DNA of 64,000 nucleotides from positions 3,162,001-3,226,000 of the forward strand of contig OZ004582.1 of NCBI GenBank assembly GCA_963924555.1, read 5' to 3'. The stretch comes from Crambe crambe (lineage: Eukaryota > Porifera > Demospongiae > Poecilosclerida > Crambeidae). Position numbers and translations under genes: made by a program. Below the pieces are notes generated by a model. It worked only from the letters and a program-made list of their open reading frames with translations, was not told the DNA's origin and made no database searches. Positions within the stretch are counted from its first letter, which is position 1. Each line of letters begins with the position of its first letter. Positions 1 through 10,689 of this stretch are shown here, one piece after another.

Positions 1-2189
1 AGAATGATACATAAAGGTAGTTTTGGTGTAATTCTGATTTATACTAGGCTGGGTGATGGTTCGCTATATGTTTCCATTTGTATGAAAAGTGAATAATGAT
101 GTATTGAAGAGATGGTAGCTAGAATGTGACTTGGGACATGCTTGCCTAAACCTTGCTGTTGGGCTTGATTTGGATTAATTAACACATTCAGCTTCAAAGT
201 CAATGAAGGGAATAAATACAATCTTGTTTGCTGAAGTGGGTATATTTACCACATGCTAAAGCTGGTTCGATTGTATGGTGTCTGTTTATAGTAGCTATGT
301 GGATTATGTGAGGAGGGTATGGTAGATATGAAGGAGGGGGGATACCTCTGTGTTTATTAAGATGACCAGGGGTATTTATTCAAAGGACATAGATAATTAA
401 GTGTACGTTGTGTGGTTCCTTAGTGTTGGATGTGAAATGATACGATTTAGGTAGTTTTTATTGGTTTGGGAATTTGTATTAATGAAGGTGTATTTGTATC
501 TGTGAGATATATTGCTGGTATCTTGGAAGATCAAGTGTGTGAATATATTTAAATTTTGGTGTTAGCATTTGTGGTTATGATTGTAGATGTGTAGCATTAT
601 TGTTATGGTCTAATTTTTACTTGTCTATGTCAGGTGACTCATATTCTGCACAGCTGAAGGTTAGGAATGGTGGACAGGTTAGCTTCGAGTTTTTGGTCAC
701 TGGCTGTGACCTTCTGGAGAATGTTAGTGACTTTTGTGGGAATAGATTTTGATGTCTTCAGCAAATTATAGACACCAGCTTTTAACTCCCTTGACTCCTT
801 CTCCTAGAGGAGGTAAAAGACATACTGAGGGTCTTTTCTAAATCGGCAATCTTTATTCCACAAACGTGACTTATCATACTCACTGTGAGATAGTGGCACC
901 TAAGAGCTATATTTTCACACTGATCTTTAAAGGACTGCAGCATTTGTCTAGAGGATTGACTTCCACACAGATTACACTTGGTGTATCACCATGGATATAG
1001 GAAGTATCGTAATAATAAGGTTCACTGTGAGCACAGTGTGAACCCTCATCACCCACAATCTCAGCAGATATATTTATTTTATTAAGCTTTTAACAAGGAG
1101 CCAGCTAGATGCCTTCGTACCTGCAGCACCTTGTTCACCAACCTTGTAGCTGCTATAGAGATTGCAGCTCTTCTCAAGGTTGCTGCAGGCATTTTGAGGG
1201 CAATTTTTGTGTGGTTATCTTTAAAGGACTGCAGCATTTGTTTAGACGCATGATTATTGGTTATTAATTTTTTGGTTATTTGTTTGATATACGAGGCTTA
1301 GGTTCAGTAAGTTCATAGCGCCGCTTCCAATACGTGCACGATGCTCAGCATAATACTTTCTTGCCCAGTTTAAAATTTTCCTGGCATTTCTTACCTTATA
1401 TTCCCTCACAACAGCTTTTGCTTTATCAGAGTAGTAATGTCTTTGAGGGTTTTTTTTGTGTGTCCTGCTTGTGATAAGCACATAATTTTTTGTGAGCTCT
1501 ACCATTGATTTAGGTCTTAATTCTTGTCTATATTGTATTGCGTAGATTTATCTTTCAATTGTTGTCTGTGAGCTCTATTGTAGTGTCGTGATTTAATGAT
1601 TAATTCTTGTCTGTGAGCTCTATTGTATTCTGCTGATTTTGTGTCTAGGGATAGTTTATTTTTTATATAATATGTTGAATTAGCTATTAGCCTTCCTCTT
1701 TTGTTGTTTGGAAGGCATACTTATTTACCAAACTCACCTAAAGTATGAAGTTTATAATATAAGCGAGTAAACTCACTACTTGTTATGTCTGAGAAAGGTA
1801 AAGGAGATCAGTGGAGTAGTTCTAAACTGATAGTGCTACGTAGTCAGAGAAAGAAACACTTATGAAAGAGTGAATATGGTTGACACTGAACACACCTTAG
1901 TACAAATAGCTGCAGAGCACTGGAATTGTAAGGAAACAGTTCCAAAGTCGCAAGCAAAAAGAAAAGAAGCACTGGACTCAGGAGTCAAACAAAGGAAAGA
2001 GTGAGTATAACATACCTTGTTGAACAAACAGCTGAAGACCTTGACCGTGTGTCTCAGAAGAGTGACTGTTACTTAATTTTTTGATGAAGGATTGCACTTT
2101 AAAAGCAGCTGCACTTCTAAAGAAGCTAGCACGTGCGCGTGCTCGTAGGTACGTTGTACGCCCGCGCGCATTGCACACACAGGCTTCAA
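1..2189. other. no recognisable gene; diverged short repeats
   Basis: AT-rich sequence without a coding region I can support. It holds a direct repeat (ATCTTTAAAGGACTGCAGCA) near 926 and again near 1220. A shorter unit around TGTGAGCTCTATTGTA recurs near 1493, 1567 and 1611. A minus-strand reading frame at 1254-1505 encodes a Lys/Arg-rich peptide of 83 residues that I do not recognise. No splice structure or homologue is evident, so it is not called as a gene. Confidence 0.5.
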
Positions 2190-2600
2190 AATGGCGGATG
2201 AAAAGTAGCTAGTGCATCTATACCACTGAATTGTAACTAATAGCAAAAGATCAGCCTCTAAGTACCGCTCCATCTGATCGCCATGTTATAATTGTGAGTA
2301 CGCCGATCTGATTATTATTATGTTGAAAAACTAGAACAAAAGTCAATTTTTGAAATATTTTTTTGTTATGTTATCGAATGAATTTTAGATTATTATACAT
2401 TGTCCTGTCTTCTGTGTAGATGTAGGGATAGGGCCATGACTTGTGAGAACCTGTAGAGTAAGGATACTGTCCTATGGACTTTGACCTGCCATCCCTACTT
2501 AGAGAGTGCTACCGCACTCTCTGATACTTGGCTGTAGTGTAGTCAGCTCACTTCACCATGCCATGTACATGTCATTACATTGCTGTTGTTGTAAAGTTTT
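2190..2600 (+). repeat. composite MITE, AGAGAGTGC-hairpin family (copy 1)
   Basis: A non-coding repeat that recurs in this window. It reads from the CCTCTAAGTACCGCTC region through AAAAGTCAATTTTTGAAAT, then CTGTCCTATGGACTTTGACC, and ends in the 22-bp palindrome at 2501-2522 (9-bp arms AGAGAGTGC, 4-bp loop). It continues into TTGGCTGTAGTGTAGTCAGC. Related copies lie at 31.28-32.12, 34.56-34.80, 37.85-38.2 and 39.35-40.19 kb. No open frame is shared by all copies, so it is a non-autonomous element. Confidence 0.8.
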
Positions 2601-2698
2601 ATATTAAAAAATAATAGACAAAACTAAATAAATTCTTCCAGAGACTGTATGTGCCTTACTTTCAACTTCAAGCACTAAGAAAAAGAATAGAAATAAGT

Positions 2699-2897
2699 GA
2701 GCACAAAAAATTCCTTCTGAATAAAAAGGTTAAGTAGGGATGGCCTAAAATCTAGCTGGGCTGTATAATGTACTGCAGCCTCATATGAAAACAATCCCTA
2801 CATTTACATCCTCTGCCTACAGTACATTATACAGCCCAGCTAGATTTTAGGCCATCCCTACTTAACCTTTTTACTCAGAAGGAATTTTTTGCGCTCA
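2699..2897. repeat. palindromic MITE, intact two-arm copy
   Basis: A near-perfect inverted repeat. The left arm is about 2699-2776 and the right arm about 2819-2897, separated by about 40 bp. The arms carry GTTAAGTAGGGATGGCCTAA and its complement. Single arms of the same element recur at about 37575-37690, 39065-39175 and 46334-46440. Its right end abuts the gypsy fragment at 2901, so it probably inserted into, or now bounds, that retrotransposon. Confidence 0.85.
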
Positions 2898-2900
2898 TAC

Positions 2901-3238
2901 TGCTATGATCAACATGCAAAGCCCCTCCCACCAATTGTGGCTGGTGACACTGTCTGGATGCGCCTTCCTGGAGTAGGCCCAAGAAGATATAAAGTCAAAG
3001 TGGGAGAGAGAACTACAGACGCAACCGCCGCCAACTCATTCGTGCAGACAAGAAGTCACTCACAGAATACACTTTTATGAAGTCTATACCACAGTCTGAT
3101 GAACCAGAAGTGCAAAATCAGGATGTGGAAACTCCAGCACCTAGTTAACCACTTATGGCACCACAGAGTCCAAGTCCTGTGCCTCTTTGTCGTTCTGATC
3201 GAGTCCGACGACCCCCACAGTGGTACATTCCAGACTGA
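2901..3238 (+). pseudogene. Ty3/gypsy polyprotein, C-terminal tail of integrase region
   Basis: The plus-strand translation reads YDQHAKPLPPIVAGDTVWMR, the typical integrase C-terminal (SH3-like) entry of Ty3/gypsy polyproteins. After a frame change it reads RQLIRADKKSLTEYTF and ends with RSDRVRRPPQWYIPD and a stop. That basic R-x-R-R-PP tail is common at the end of these polyproteins. Everything upstream (gag, protease, RT, RNase H, integrase core) is absent and replaced by the palindromic MITE. It could come from the same family as the pol pseudogene at 13-15.6 kb, but the two do not overlap enough to test this. Confidence 0.75.
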
Positions 3239-3285
3239 CTGAATTCTTATAGGTATAGTTCTTCATTGCACAATCATGCACTTAC

Positions 3286-3535
3286 AAAGGGGGATATAAC
3301 AAGTTGTATCATAGTGTCAATGTTACTATTATTATTATGTCATTGTATATACACACCCCTTCATCTTTATATCATGCCCACCATTGTTAGCTGGTTATCA
3401 GCTCTGCCTCGCACATTCTCGTTACAAAAACATCGACACCATGTGCCATTCCACTTATTTGCCAACTGCCACAGAATATACGATAGCAACTATGTCACAG
3501 ATAGCAAAGATCACTGAGCTTGGTAGGTGTATATA
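3286..3535 (+). repeat. possible polypurine tract and LTR remnant
   Basis: The polypurine run AAAGGGGGA at 3286-3294 follows the gypsy polyprotein stop, where a polypurine tract should lie. The following 250 bp would be the 3' LTR. I cannot find its second copy or a clear TG...CA boundary, so this is positional inference only. Confidence 0.35.
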
Positions 3536-4060
3536 ACTTATCTACATTAGCACACAACGCTTATGCCTTTTCTAACAGTTCAAGAAATTCATGGCAAACT
3601 ACAGGCAGACTTCCCACATGCCACTGTACTCCCTAAAATGCCTTGATTGAGGAACATGTGGGATTTGGGAATTGAAAGCACTTCATGCTCATTTTTAATT
3701 CTCTTGGGCACACTTACCAGACGAGGTGGCACAACTCCGCGAAGGAGTCCATCATAAATGTACATATTTAAGTATGTACATATTTTGACCTCATCAAGTT
3801 AAAAACTTGAGTGGTGCTAATAGAACAAAGCATTTACTTTGGACGTGAATTTAATTCTACAAATTCTAGCATCCAAGACACATGAATAGTAATTCTTTAA
3901 CTCAATCTTGAATAATAATATGGTACATTGTTGTTTTATGGTTGATTATTATTCTTTTAAAGTCATTATTCAGGATTGCATTCTACTAGCTATAACGATT
4001 ATGAATCTTGTCGGCGTAGAGTTCCAGAAGTTGATGTAAAGAATCAAATATGCCTCTACT
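3536..4060. other. no gene seen
   Basis: AT-rich sequence with a short inverted motif (TATGTACATATTTAAGTATGT) near 3760. No homology signal or open frame of note. Confidence 0.5.
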
Positions 4061-4079
4061 GGCCATGTTTTGTTGAAGG

Positions 4080-5060
4080 TAGGAACAGTATCACCTCCAA
4101 TTCCATTATCATCTAGGACCTGATGCTTCTTCCGGATCTAAGGAGGAGATATGTTCTACATCCTATAATGATGGTTCGTCACCAAGTAAGCAGCCAAGAA
4201 AGCTTCACTCAATGGAAGACATAGTATTATTGGTCAGCGCAGTCTATATATGCAAGAAGGGACACAAACTAATAGCACATGATGAGCGCATTTTGAAGTT
4301 TTCCATCGCCAATAATGATTCCTTTCAAACTTTTGCATAAGACAGGGTTCACAAGAGATTTTGCCGAGAACTTATTCCTTCTTTGCAGGTGAGGATTAAA
4401 TAGAGTCAATAATACTGGAGAGAAGATGGGAGCCAGAAAGGAACATATCAGCCCAAGTGACGACATAATTTCTAAATGCTTTTTGTCTTCCTTTCTAGAA
4501 GTAGAAAGTTCTTATCTTCGTAACCTACATTCCTTAGAAGTCATTGAATCGATTGGTTTTGACCACACTTCAAAGTTGCTACGAATATTGGTCATTTGAG
4601 TCCAGATGGAATCTGGGTTCCACAGTATGATACCTTGTTTTTGGTATTAAATTCTTGCTTACTTGGCAGCTCACGAAAGGAATATCATTTAGCAAGATTA
4701 CTAGACTACTTCATGACCTCAATGACAGAGCAGCTGCACAGAAGCAATGTGGATGATTGCTGCAAGCTCAAAAAAAGCTATCCAGAATTTTGGGGCTGAA
4801 TCTACAGTGAAATTCATGCCGTCCAGAGAATCACAAAAACAATGTCAAAAAAATATCCACAGTTCAAGAGATCTCAGGCTAGTTTTTAGAAGAGATGGTG
4901 ATGTGAGTCATGAAAGACAGACACACTGCTTCTAAAGAGACGATTTCTTCTAAATTATCATCCTTTAAAGAATAATGGAAAGGCATTACTGAAGTCATAT
5001 CTAGATAAACATGTTAAGGGTGCTCCGTATAGCAACGCCCAGCGCGTGTTAAAATCAATT
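4080..5060 (+). pseudogene. degraded mobile-element ORF, unnamed family
   Basis: Short frames line up into one decayed protein. Readable pieces include SSGSKEEICSTSYNDGSSPS near 4130, PDGIWVPQYDTLFLVLNS at about 4600-4655, and a Lys/His-rich piece with DVSHERQTH near 4900. I think it belongs to a large unnamed family of transposon-encoded proteins in sponges and cnidarians, but I cannot name the domain. Several frameshifts and stops rule out a working product. It is followed without a clear gap by the MULE-like pseudogene, which may be a separate insertion. Confidence 0.4.
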
Positions 5061-5279
5061 GATTAGTACAAAAATGTGTCCCGCGCAAAATTATCAACCT
5101 CGTGGTTTTTGGCACGTTATCTTATCTTCATCGTGCATAGCATATGGCTAGCAGGAAGAGGAAACAAGTGCAGGCAGCCTTATCTGCACGGAAGCGGCTG
5201 TGTGCTGCTCAATAAAAATAATCATTATCAAAAAAATTATAATGTGCATTCAGACTCTAACAGCTTCTGTCTCTAGAGA

Positions 5280-6478
5280 GATCCAGATTCTTTCACCAGC
5301 TGATACTTTAGAGAGATTGAATGAGAAACTAGGAATCCCAGCAGAGACAAAGTCCATATTGCCAATGATTGTACACAAGCTCACAACGTTGTCTTGGAGA
5401 TCCCCAACCCCAGGTACACAATTCCACCAGTTCATGGAGTCGTCACTACCATGTCCTATCTTTCTTGATAAATGGCCATTTATTTGCTGATTACGAGAAA
5501 TTAGATGGAATGATAGGTCTATCCTCATGTTCAGAAAAAACGTGGCAAAAAATTGTTGAGGGTCTTGAGGTGCATGTTGGGAGTGGTCCTGCAACCGGAG
5601 ACTATCAAAACCAGGGGCGATGACAAGAAATGGGTAGCCTCCTTTGATGGGTTTTATTTGACTCGTGGCCACTATTCGAACAATTGCTCGGCCACTGTGC
5701 ATGATTTCTTGACTGGGAAGATTGCATGGTACTGCCACTGGACAAAGCGAGGGCCAACTCAAAAGTTTTTTCCTGAGGGGACCATCACCTACTGCGCAAA
5801 CCATTGTGCAAAGAACCTGCACAAGGAGTTACAAAAGATATGACAGATCAAATGCCAGGTACTTATTTCTTATTGTATCATCAAGCATGCGCATGAAGCA
5901 TACATTTTCCGATTCTTTTGGCTGAGATTGAACGCCGGCCACACTTTCTGTTTTGGAAGGGAATAGGATTCAATAGAAAATACATTAACACATTACATTA
6001 TACCAATGCCATACAGATGCAGAAAGGTGGGAATGAACGGCTCAAAGGCACCAAGCTGGGAATGGAAGCCCTCTACAAGCATGTGCTTGGGTCTGACTTG
6101 CCAGGTTAGATTGCAATAGGAACTATTATCAGACAACCTACTATTTATACAGGAGCCCACAGGCCCCTGGCAGATGTAGTTGAAGAACTGTCTTTCCAAT
6201 CTCCCTACTCGCTCTTCCAGACAGCAGCTTGAGTTATGGGACAAGCAGAAGATGAAATACCAGCGGAAAATCTCCCTCATCACCTCCTTGGGCAAGTCTA
6301 GCATCATTTCTGCTCAGGCTGAGAAGCTAGACTCTGTTGGGTTCACCTACACTGGACTGTTGAGGCTTTGCTCTTCGTGTAAAGACGAGGACGACTTCAC
6401 TAAGGCTTTGAAGACCAAGGGCGTTAACAGCAAGGTGCTACCAAAGAAGTTGTGGAATGTCCTGAGCTCCAAGACCTA
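5280..6478 (+). pseudogene. MULE-like transposase pseudogene, core deleted
   Basis: The plus strand reads ILSPADTLERLNEKLGIPAE near 5290, then WVASFDGFYLTRGHYSNN at about 5630-5685 and GTITYCANHCAKNLHKEL at about 5778-5830. It then reads LHYTNAI near 5995 and a C-terminal piece at 6180-6478 ending in a stop. The DGFYLTRGHYSNN block resembles the start of the transposase core in a Mutator-like family of animals. From recollection of the family, a stretch with the second acidic residue should lie between the TKRGPT and FFPEGT motifs. Here those motifs are nearly adjacent, so the catalytic centre is probably deleted. The C-terminus has a close opposite-strand relative at 8451-8747. Confidence 0.55.
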
Positions 6479-7019
6479 GCAGCCACCATGTCTTCTCTTC
6501 AGCAACGGCTCTTTTTAGAGCCACGCAGCTCTTTTTACACCGGCTCTTTTCAGAGCCACCAAATATGCGAAAGATTCACCAAGCGCACTATTAAAAATTT
6601 ATTGTGGGTGGGGTTTTATGTTAGCTAATTTTAGCGACAGTTAGATCCAAACAGACTCTGGAACCAGTTTTTGCATGTGGCTTCCATCAGGTGACGTATC
6701 CAATATTTTTTCCGCATCTGGTCCGGAATCCCCCAAATAGCCTGCTATGGTACTAATAAATCTCACTGGTGTGTATAGTAGTGCAACTAGGCATTTGTTT
6801 CATTTTGCTATTCCAGTTATCTCTGGAGTTATAATTCCCTAGCAACCACGCGTGGGCGAGGATATTCCACCTGGTATGGGTACTGACAGAAACGAGCATT
6901 TTGCACTGGCACTTAAAATCATTAATGGATTGTACACGCATTGGCGTTCTTCTTGCTTATGCTCTATTAACTGTTTTCTATCCACAGGCAGCAGATCAGG
7001 TTAATCTTCGGGATACATT

Positions 7020-7748
7020 TATAAATGAAATCAATGGGAAAAGATAACTCCATTGAAGAAGTACCATCACTTGAATTTTATAAGAATGCCAAACTTGCAT
7101 TAACAAAATTACTGGGATTTATGAAGCTTAATCAACTATCTTATCCAAATATATTACTTCTTGGTCTAACTGCCTGGAGAACGTAGGGTTTAAAGAAGAG
7201 GAGGGGCTCAGTGGCCTTGTGAGGTGTCTAAGGAATGCTTTTGTTCGAGAATTGCTTGAAAATAGTTCAAAGTATCAACCATTTTTCGTTGACGGTGTTA
7301 TAGATAATTACAATGCTGAAGCTAAAAAATTTTTGCAGGATGATTTTTTTGTTGGAGCACTTAGAGATTTGATGCCAACAGCAATGGCAGCAGTACTACA
7401 AGCACCAGTAATAGTATTTTCTTCAGAATTGTCAAAAAAAGGCACTTTATTTTACAAGTTCTGATATCATCACAAGTAAAGCCAGCATTTTTGTACTCTA
7501 TCAGGCACAATTAAGTCTGATGCTATTTTAAAGGTCTACAATACAACCCCAAGCTCTGCCAAACAAGTCTTTGCAAATTCATTGCAGCTGTGGAATAAAT
7601 AAAAAAGATGATACAAAATCCTGCTGTCCTTCACCTATTTACTCATCAAGATGTAAATGCTTCAATCTGTCACAGCCATGCAATTCACTTTGCTGTTTAA
7701 AAAATGAAGGAGTATGGTCAGACTTTGTGGGAGATTTATAGCATCCAT
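7020..7748 (+). pseudogene. OTU-like cysteine protease with Cys-rich tail, fragment
   Basis: The readable segment at 7219-7464 (NYNAEAKKFLQDDFFVGALR, then DLMPTAMAAVLQAPVIVF) matches the second half of OTU-type deubiquitinase domains as found in sponge multigene families. After a frame change, 7590-7748 encodes a Cys-rich tail with the pattern CG-x6-KSCC, SSRCKCF, and PCNSLCC, ending in a stop. Such Cys clusters commonly end these OTU proteins. The N-terminal OTU part with the D-G-N-C nucleophile motif is missing. A different OTU gene that keeps this motif lies at 47.6 kb. Confidence 0.55.
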
Positions 7749-8152
7749 AAGGATTCATTTGAAAATGTTACACGTATCTACAACAAATTGGTGATGTACT
7801 CAAAAAGTCCAGTGTGTACTGTACAGAAAAATTTATCCAAAGTTCAATCAAAACTCAAGTTATTAAGAATTGTGGGTTCTTTCCATGCTATAATAAGAAA
7901 TAAAAATAGCACACAAGGGGAGTCATACACAAGTACTTACTACATAATTATTGTTGAAATAATTCTGGATGCTTGCTGATATCCCAATTAACAAAATAAG
8001 AACCCTGCTACTTTATCATTCAGATTCATGCAAGCAGTAATTATGTAGCTTATGGAAATGACAAAAATCACATTCCACTCTGTTGTTTAGATTTTGTTGA
8101 TTTACATTTTACTTTTCTATTTACCCATGTGGGCTCACCTGCCACGACGATT

Positions 8153-8168
8153 GGGGGGGGGGGGGGGG
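8153..8168 (+). repeat. poly-G tract (G16)
   Basis: A run of 16 G, likely variable in length and error-prone in assembly. Confidence 0.9.
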
Positions 8169-8450
8169 CAGCACAAAACTCAATGTTATTATCATTACCT
8201 AATCTGATAGTGGCTGCATGCCACATATGGGCCCAGTCCTATATTTCGTTCCAGAGTTGAAGTGAGTTGAACAATCTGGCCCCATTCGCACTATATCATA
8301 CTAGATCTAAGTCTCACATGCAGGGATCGATCTTTCGTTTGGTGGTGGCTCAGAGAAGAGCTGGTTTTCCTTTCGTAGAAGGGATGGAGATACTGCTGGA
8401 TGGTGGGATCCGGATGGAAACTCTTAGCTAGCTTTTCTCGTAGTGGCTTG

Positions 8451-8747
8451 CTATTGACCCCCCCTCTTCTTCAGCATGGTAATGAAATCCTCCTTGTCCT
8501 TGGAGTTGGAGTAAAGCTGGACCAAATCTTGATACGCAAAACCAAGAGAATCAAGTCTCTTGGCTTGATTGGATGTCACAGCTGGTTTACCCAGGGATCT
8601 GATGAGGGCTGTTGATCTCTGGAAGAGGCGTTTCTGCTTTTCCCACAATCTCCTCTGGGTATTTGCAGATCTAATAGGTAGTTCTGCAAGACAGCTGGCC
8701 AGTGATGCGTGTGTCAGTATCCTCTCCATTGCCATCACATCTGGCAA
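8451..8747 (-). pseudogene. C-terminal fragment related to the 6.2-kb MULE-like gene
   Basis: The 98-residue minus-strand frame reads LAELPIRSANTQRRLWEKQK and AKRLDSLGFAYQDLVQLYSN. It aligns along its length with the plus-strand segment at 6180-6420 (LSNLPTRSSRQQLELWDKQK, AEKLDSVGFTYTGLLRLCSS). Shared landmarks are LW-KQK, SLGK, LDS-GF and KDEDDF/KDKEDF. It is the helical, charged C-terminus of the same family, diverged at the protein level and in opposite orientation about 2 kb away. The catalytic part is not visible here. The exons at 9.3-9.67 kb on the same strand could be the start of this gene. Confidence 0.6.
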
Positions 8748-8989
8748 GGCCCTATGAGCTCATATCCATTCCAAGGACATGCCAGCTTAGTACCACTCAA
8801 GTTTGGATCCCCATCTTTCTTCATCTATCAGTAGGGACATCTATTTATGACTATTTCATCGTAACATATAGTTATACCTTGCGTAAAAGTGGTAAACTAT
8901 GCTGAAATGGATATGTGGGACCAGGGTGTGCTTCTAACGTGGGAGTCGAAGACTCCAGGAAACCAATACTAGTAGTGGGAGACTCCGTG

Positions 8990-9485
8990 AGAAGGGTAGC
9001 AGAAGATTCTGAGAGAGAACAAACAATCTTTGAGAGGGGGAGTAGAACACTCTGTGAGAGGGGAATCAGAAGACTGTGTAAGAGCCGAACTAACTGTAGA
9101 AGACTCCGAGAGAGCAGAACATTCTGGGGGAGCTGAAGACTCCGAGAGAGCGGAACACTCTGGGGGAGCAGAAGACTCTGGAGTCTTCTGCTCCCCCTCT
9201 CACAGAATGTTCCAATCTCTTGGAGTCTTCTGCTCTCCAAGAGTGTTCAGAGTCTTCTGATTTCCCGCTATCTGACTGTTCAGCTCTTTCAGAGTCTTTC
9301 GATTTCTCTCTCACAGAGTGTTATGGCACTGCTCTCTCTGAGTCTTCTGCTCCCCCAGAGTCATCTGCTGTCTCAGACTCCAAGAGAGCTGAAGATTCTG
9401 TGAGAGAGGAAGTGGAAGACTCCAAGAGAGCTGAAGATTCTGTGAGAGAGAGCGAGCAGGATACTCTTGCAGAATTAAAGATTCC
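8990..9485. repeat. Ser/Glu/Asp-coding minisatellite folded into an inverted repeat
   Basis: Short units around AGAAGACTCCGAGAGAGC and GAACACTCTGGGGGAGC repeat on the plus strand up to about 9180, then reappear as their complements to about 9485. The turning point is a 17-bp-arm palindrome (9162-9178 and 9181-9197, 2-bp spacer). All frames code low-complexity Ser/Glu/Asp/Arg peptides. Confidence 0.8.
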
Positions 9486-9666
9486 GAGAGAACAGGAGGG
9501 GGACAATCGGACTGGGATGGAGACATCTCTACTGCTGCTATACACTCTATAATATTATTTTATCCAGGATTGCTACCTTATCATAAATCTTACCTCTTGT
9601 GGTATTACATCTTTTCTTTCTGGCTGCAGCAACCTGCTGCTTCCTCTTCCTGGAACCATTAGTCAT
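9311..9666 (-). pseudogene. first two exons of a mobile-element gene, Ser/Glu-rich
   Basis: Exon 1 (9666-9594) starts MTNGSRKRKQQVAAARKK, a basic N-terminus like those of several sponge transposon proteins. It ends in a GTAAG donor at 9593. The acceptor TATAG at 9550-9546 opens exon 2 at 9545, in phase, giving a 48-bp intron. Exon 2 reads VYSSSRDVSIPVRLSPSCSL and then a low-complexity SLTESSALLES repeat before a stop. Downstream the frame dissolves into the Ser/Glu-rich minisatellite. The product is unknown; it may have belonged to the fragment at 8451-8747. Confidence 0.45.
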
Positions 9667-9960
9667 ACTCGACTTTCTTAGCATTTAGCGCGCCAAATCT
9701 TGCATTAGTAGTAATTTTAGCGCGCTCATCTTACACTACAGGAAGCTACTGGTTTTGTGGTCTGTTAGCAACATTTTTGCAAACCACAGGTTGCTATGTT
9801 ACACCACCCTTAACATTATTCTGATTTTCCTCTCAATAAAGGTGTGCTATAAATGCAAAGTAGGTGTTAAATCAGTGACAGGGTGTTATAAGGGTCGTTA
9901 CTTCATGATCACACCCACTGTAAGAGGTCTCCCTTATACCATTATACCCATGCTTGTTAT

Positions 9961-10585
9961 TCAGACACAACCCTTGTGACTAGTACAACCCCCGATACAC
10001 CTAGCATTACAACTAATACACCTAGCACAACCATTGCAACTGCACTTAGCACAACCATTATGATGATATTCCAATACAACTAGCACAACCATTGCAACTG
10101 ATACACTTAGTAATACAACCATTACAACTGATACACCTAGCACGACCTTTACAACTGATACACCTAGCACGACCTTTACAAATTAGTAATACAACCATTA
10201 CAACTGATACACCTAGCACGACCTTTACAACTGATACACCTAGCACGACCATTACAACTGATACACCTAGCACTACCATTACAACTGATACACCTAGCAC
10301 GACCATTACAACTGATACACCTAGCACGACCATTACAACTGATACACCTAGCACGACCATTGGAACTAGTACGACCATTGCAACTGATACACCTAGTACA
10401 ACCATTACCAATACACCTAGTACAACCTACCATGCAACTGATACACCTAGCACAACCATTACAACTGATGATACACCTAGCACGACCTTTATACAACTGA
10501 TACACCTAGCACAACCTTTACATCTATACAACTGATACACATTACAACTGATACACCTAGCACAACCTTTACAACTGGTACCTAC
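9961..10585 (+). repeat. 27-bp minisatellite, in-frame Thr-rich nonapeptide
   Basis: About 20 units of a 27-bp repeat (core GATACACCTAGCACGACCAT) occur with some truncated units. On the plus strand the unit reads the nonapeptide TTDTPSTTI, open for about 147 residues (10092-10535). The minus strand is also open and reads a hydrophobic or Cys/Arg repeat. A mucin-like Thr/Ser/Pro domain is possible, but no flanking exon supports expression, so I treat it as a tandem repeat. Confidence 0.85.
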
Positions 10586-10689
10586 ACTTTTGCCAACCAG
10601 CAACTGTTGCATACTATGTGCAGGTTACATATAGCTTGCTGAGTAAGCATGTTTCGTGACTGCTTATACAGGGAAATAACCAAGGAATC

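Noticed and set aside
5250-5822. 190-residue minus-strand ORF
   Set aside because: The plus strand in this region carries recognisable transposase motifs; the minus frame shows no family and is a shadow.
9961-10585. CRISPR-like array
   Set aside because: Units are contiguous 27-bp repeats with no unique spacers, and the window is eukaryotic.
10058-10612. Minus-strand frames of hydrophobic or Cys/Arg-rich repeats
   Set aside because: They are the complement of the 27-bp minisatellite with no other support.
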